From: Trypanosoma brucei gambiense DAL972
Taxonomy: Eukaryota; Euglenozoa; Kinetoplastea; Trypanosomatida; Trypanosomatidae
NCBI RefSeq assembly: GCF_000210295.1
Contig: NC_026734.1
Coordinates: forward strand, 372,001-436,000
Length of the DNA stretch: 64,000 bases
Reading direction: 5' to 3'
Shown: piece after piece, positions 63,056 through 64,000 of the stretch
How positions within the stretch are numbered: the first letter of the stretch is position 1
Layout: each line of letters opens with the position of its first letter
Notes under the pieces: model-generated
The model's input: only the letters and a program-made list of their open reading frames with translations
The model's database searches: none
What the model was told of the DNA's origin: nothing
Translations under genes and position numbers: made by a program

Positions 63056-64000
63056 ATGTTAACCCCGACACGGCGGCTCCCGAAGGCGCTTTCCCCCTAC
63101 GCCCAGGCGCTGAGGCACGTCGCTCTCAGGGGTGCCACCGCTTTTGGCCCGGGCGCAAAAGAGATGGAATTGGATATGCTCCGGAAGGGAACGCTGCCAG
63201 CCGACTACAGGCCACCTGTCCAAGGAAGGTGGGACGATACCATTGAGCGGTGGGCGTATGCCTGGCAGTTCCCAGCAGAAGAAGAGCAAGATGACATTAC
63301 CAAATCGGTGGAACGCAATGCGTCAGGCATGCAAGCGCTATTGGAGATTGGAAACAAGTTGCTGCGCTCGCCGCCATCTCCAGAGCCCCTCTCTGGGAAA
63401 GCCTCCAAGTTGTATCCACCGGTTGGGGACATGTCGAGTGGAAATACCGCATTGCTTCCACCCAACCCCACCTACGATGTGCTGGAGCAGGACGTGTCGG
63501 AGCTGATGGCAGAAGACGCAGTGGTTGTGACTTCCCAGCCCCGTCTACGCGCAGAGGAACTCTCAGCGAAGTACAACGTTCCCATGGCTTACATCGATGA
63601 CAGCTCAGAGGCCAGTAATGCGAGTAAAAGCCTTGCCCTCGTGATGGAGGATGTCGGTTTAGAATTTACAGAGGATGGTCTTACCGTAGTCATATCTGCC
63701 CTATCGAGGCAAGGGTACGGCACCATTGGTCGAGCTATTTTTGATTTTGCCTCCGCCATGGGGCTGGGGCCTTCTGCCGAGATGTACAGAGCATTAATGA
63801 AGTACGCCTCACGACGCGGAGATGTGAACGAATCCATGGCTCTCATTGAAGAAATGAAGGGAAATGGAATTACACCCCGCATCGGCAACTGGCACGAACT
63901 TATGTACACCTTCTACAAGGCAAAGGACTACCCTGCAGTGAGTCAAATAGTGGATAACATGAAAATGTATGCCAATATCGAACCCAATGAAGTCACGTTT
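63056..64000 (+). CDS. Mitochondrial pentatricopeptide-repeat (PPR) protein, 5' part
   Basis: Open from ATG at 63056 to the window end (315 codons, no stop), so the 3' end is missing. The N-terminus MLTPTRRLPKALSPYAQALR is basic, lacks acidic residues and fits a mitochondrial presequence. Helical-repeat sequence starts at about residue 190. PPR-like units include LTVVISALSRQGYGTIGRAI, MYRALMKYASRRGDVNESMA followed by LIEEMKGNGITP, and WHELMYTFYKAKDYPAVSQI followed by VDNMKMYANIEPN. Each fits the 35-residue helix-turn-helix with P or N at the end. Trypanosome PPR proteins bind mitochondrial RNA, mostly in the mitoribosome and in RNA processing; which of these applies cannot be told from this part. 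Confidence 0.85.
   Translation, partial: MLTPTRRLPKALSPYAQALRHVALRGATAFGPGAKEMELDMLRKGTLPADYRPPVQGRWDDTIERWAYAWQFPAEEEQDDITKSVERNASGMQALLEIGNKLLRSPPSPEPLSGKASKLYPPVGDMSSGNTALLPPNPTYDVLEQDVSELMAEDAVVVTSQPRLRAEELSAKYNVPMAYIDDSSEASNASKSLALVMEDVGLEFTEDGLTVVISALSRQGYGTIGRAIFDFASAMGLGPSAEMYRALMKYASRRGDVNESMALIEEMKGNGITPRIGNWHELMYTFYKAKDYPAVSQIVDNMKMYANIEPNEVTF

Overview
The window is nuclear DNA of an African trypanosome, most probably Trypanosoma brucei. The evidence is intron-free genes in long same-strand runs, pyrimidine tract plus AG splice acceptors in front of the starts, the divergent 133-aa kinetoplastid histone H3 in tandem copies, the flagellar central-pair protein PF16, a PUF9-like protein, BT1-family pteridine transporters, and a relic of the ingi retrotransposon clade. 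From memory of gene order it resembles part of T. brucei chromosome 1; this was not checked against a database.

Layout. (1) 1-34955, plus strand: two histone H3 genes in ~1.6 kb repeats, a third repeat that runs into beta-COP, then an exosome RNase PH-type subunit, PUF9, a low-complexity coiled-coil protein, PF16, an unrecognised 410-aa protein, a 715-aa protein with ubiquitin-like segments, a mitochondrial SET-domain protein, a class 3 lipase, a small SARNP/Tho1-like protein and a tandem ubiquitin-like/coiled-coil protein. (2) 34956-40204, convergent strand switch: a degenerate, internally deleted ingi-clade retrotransposon (RNase H, zinc fingers, 2A-like motif) between 286-bp inverted repeats. 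(3) 38696-51291: a 4-kb tandem repeat, each unit with a 652-aa folate/biopterin (pteridine) transporter on the minus strand. One unit holds an assembly gap flanked by an identical 354-bp sequence, which is almost certainly an unmerged contig overlap. (4) 50618-55996, divergent strand switch: no convincing gene, long C runs, probably a Pol II start region. (5) 55997-64000, plus strand: an Abraxas-like MPN protein, a WDR7/rabconnectin-3-beta-like WD40 protein, a Pkr1-like V-ATPase assembly factor and the 5' part of a mitochondrial PPR protein.

How it fits together. As is usual in trypanosomes, neighbours are mostly co-transcribed housekeeping genes without a shared pathway, and expression is set after transcription. 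Two local groupings stand out: repeated genes (H3, transporter) that gain dose by amplification, and the adjacent WDR7-like and Pkr1-like genes, both linked in other eukaryotes to V-ATPase function or assembly. Spacers are long UTR sequence rich in homopolymers, (TA)n and trinucleotide repeats; short reading frames there were judged spurious.
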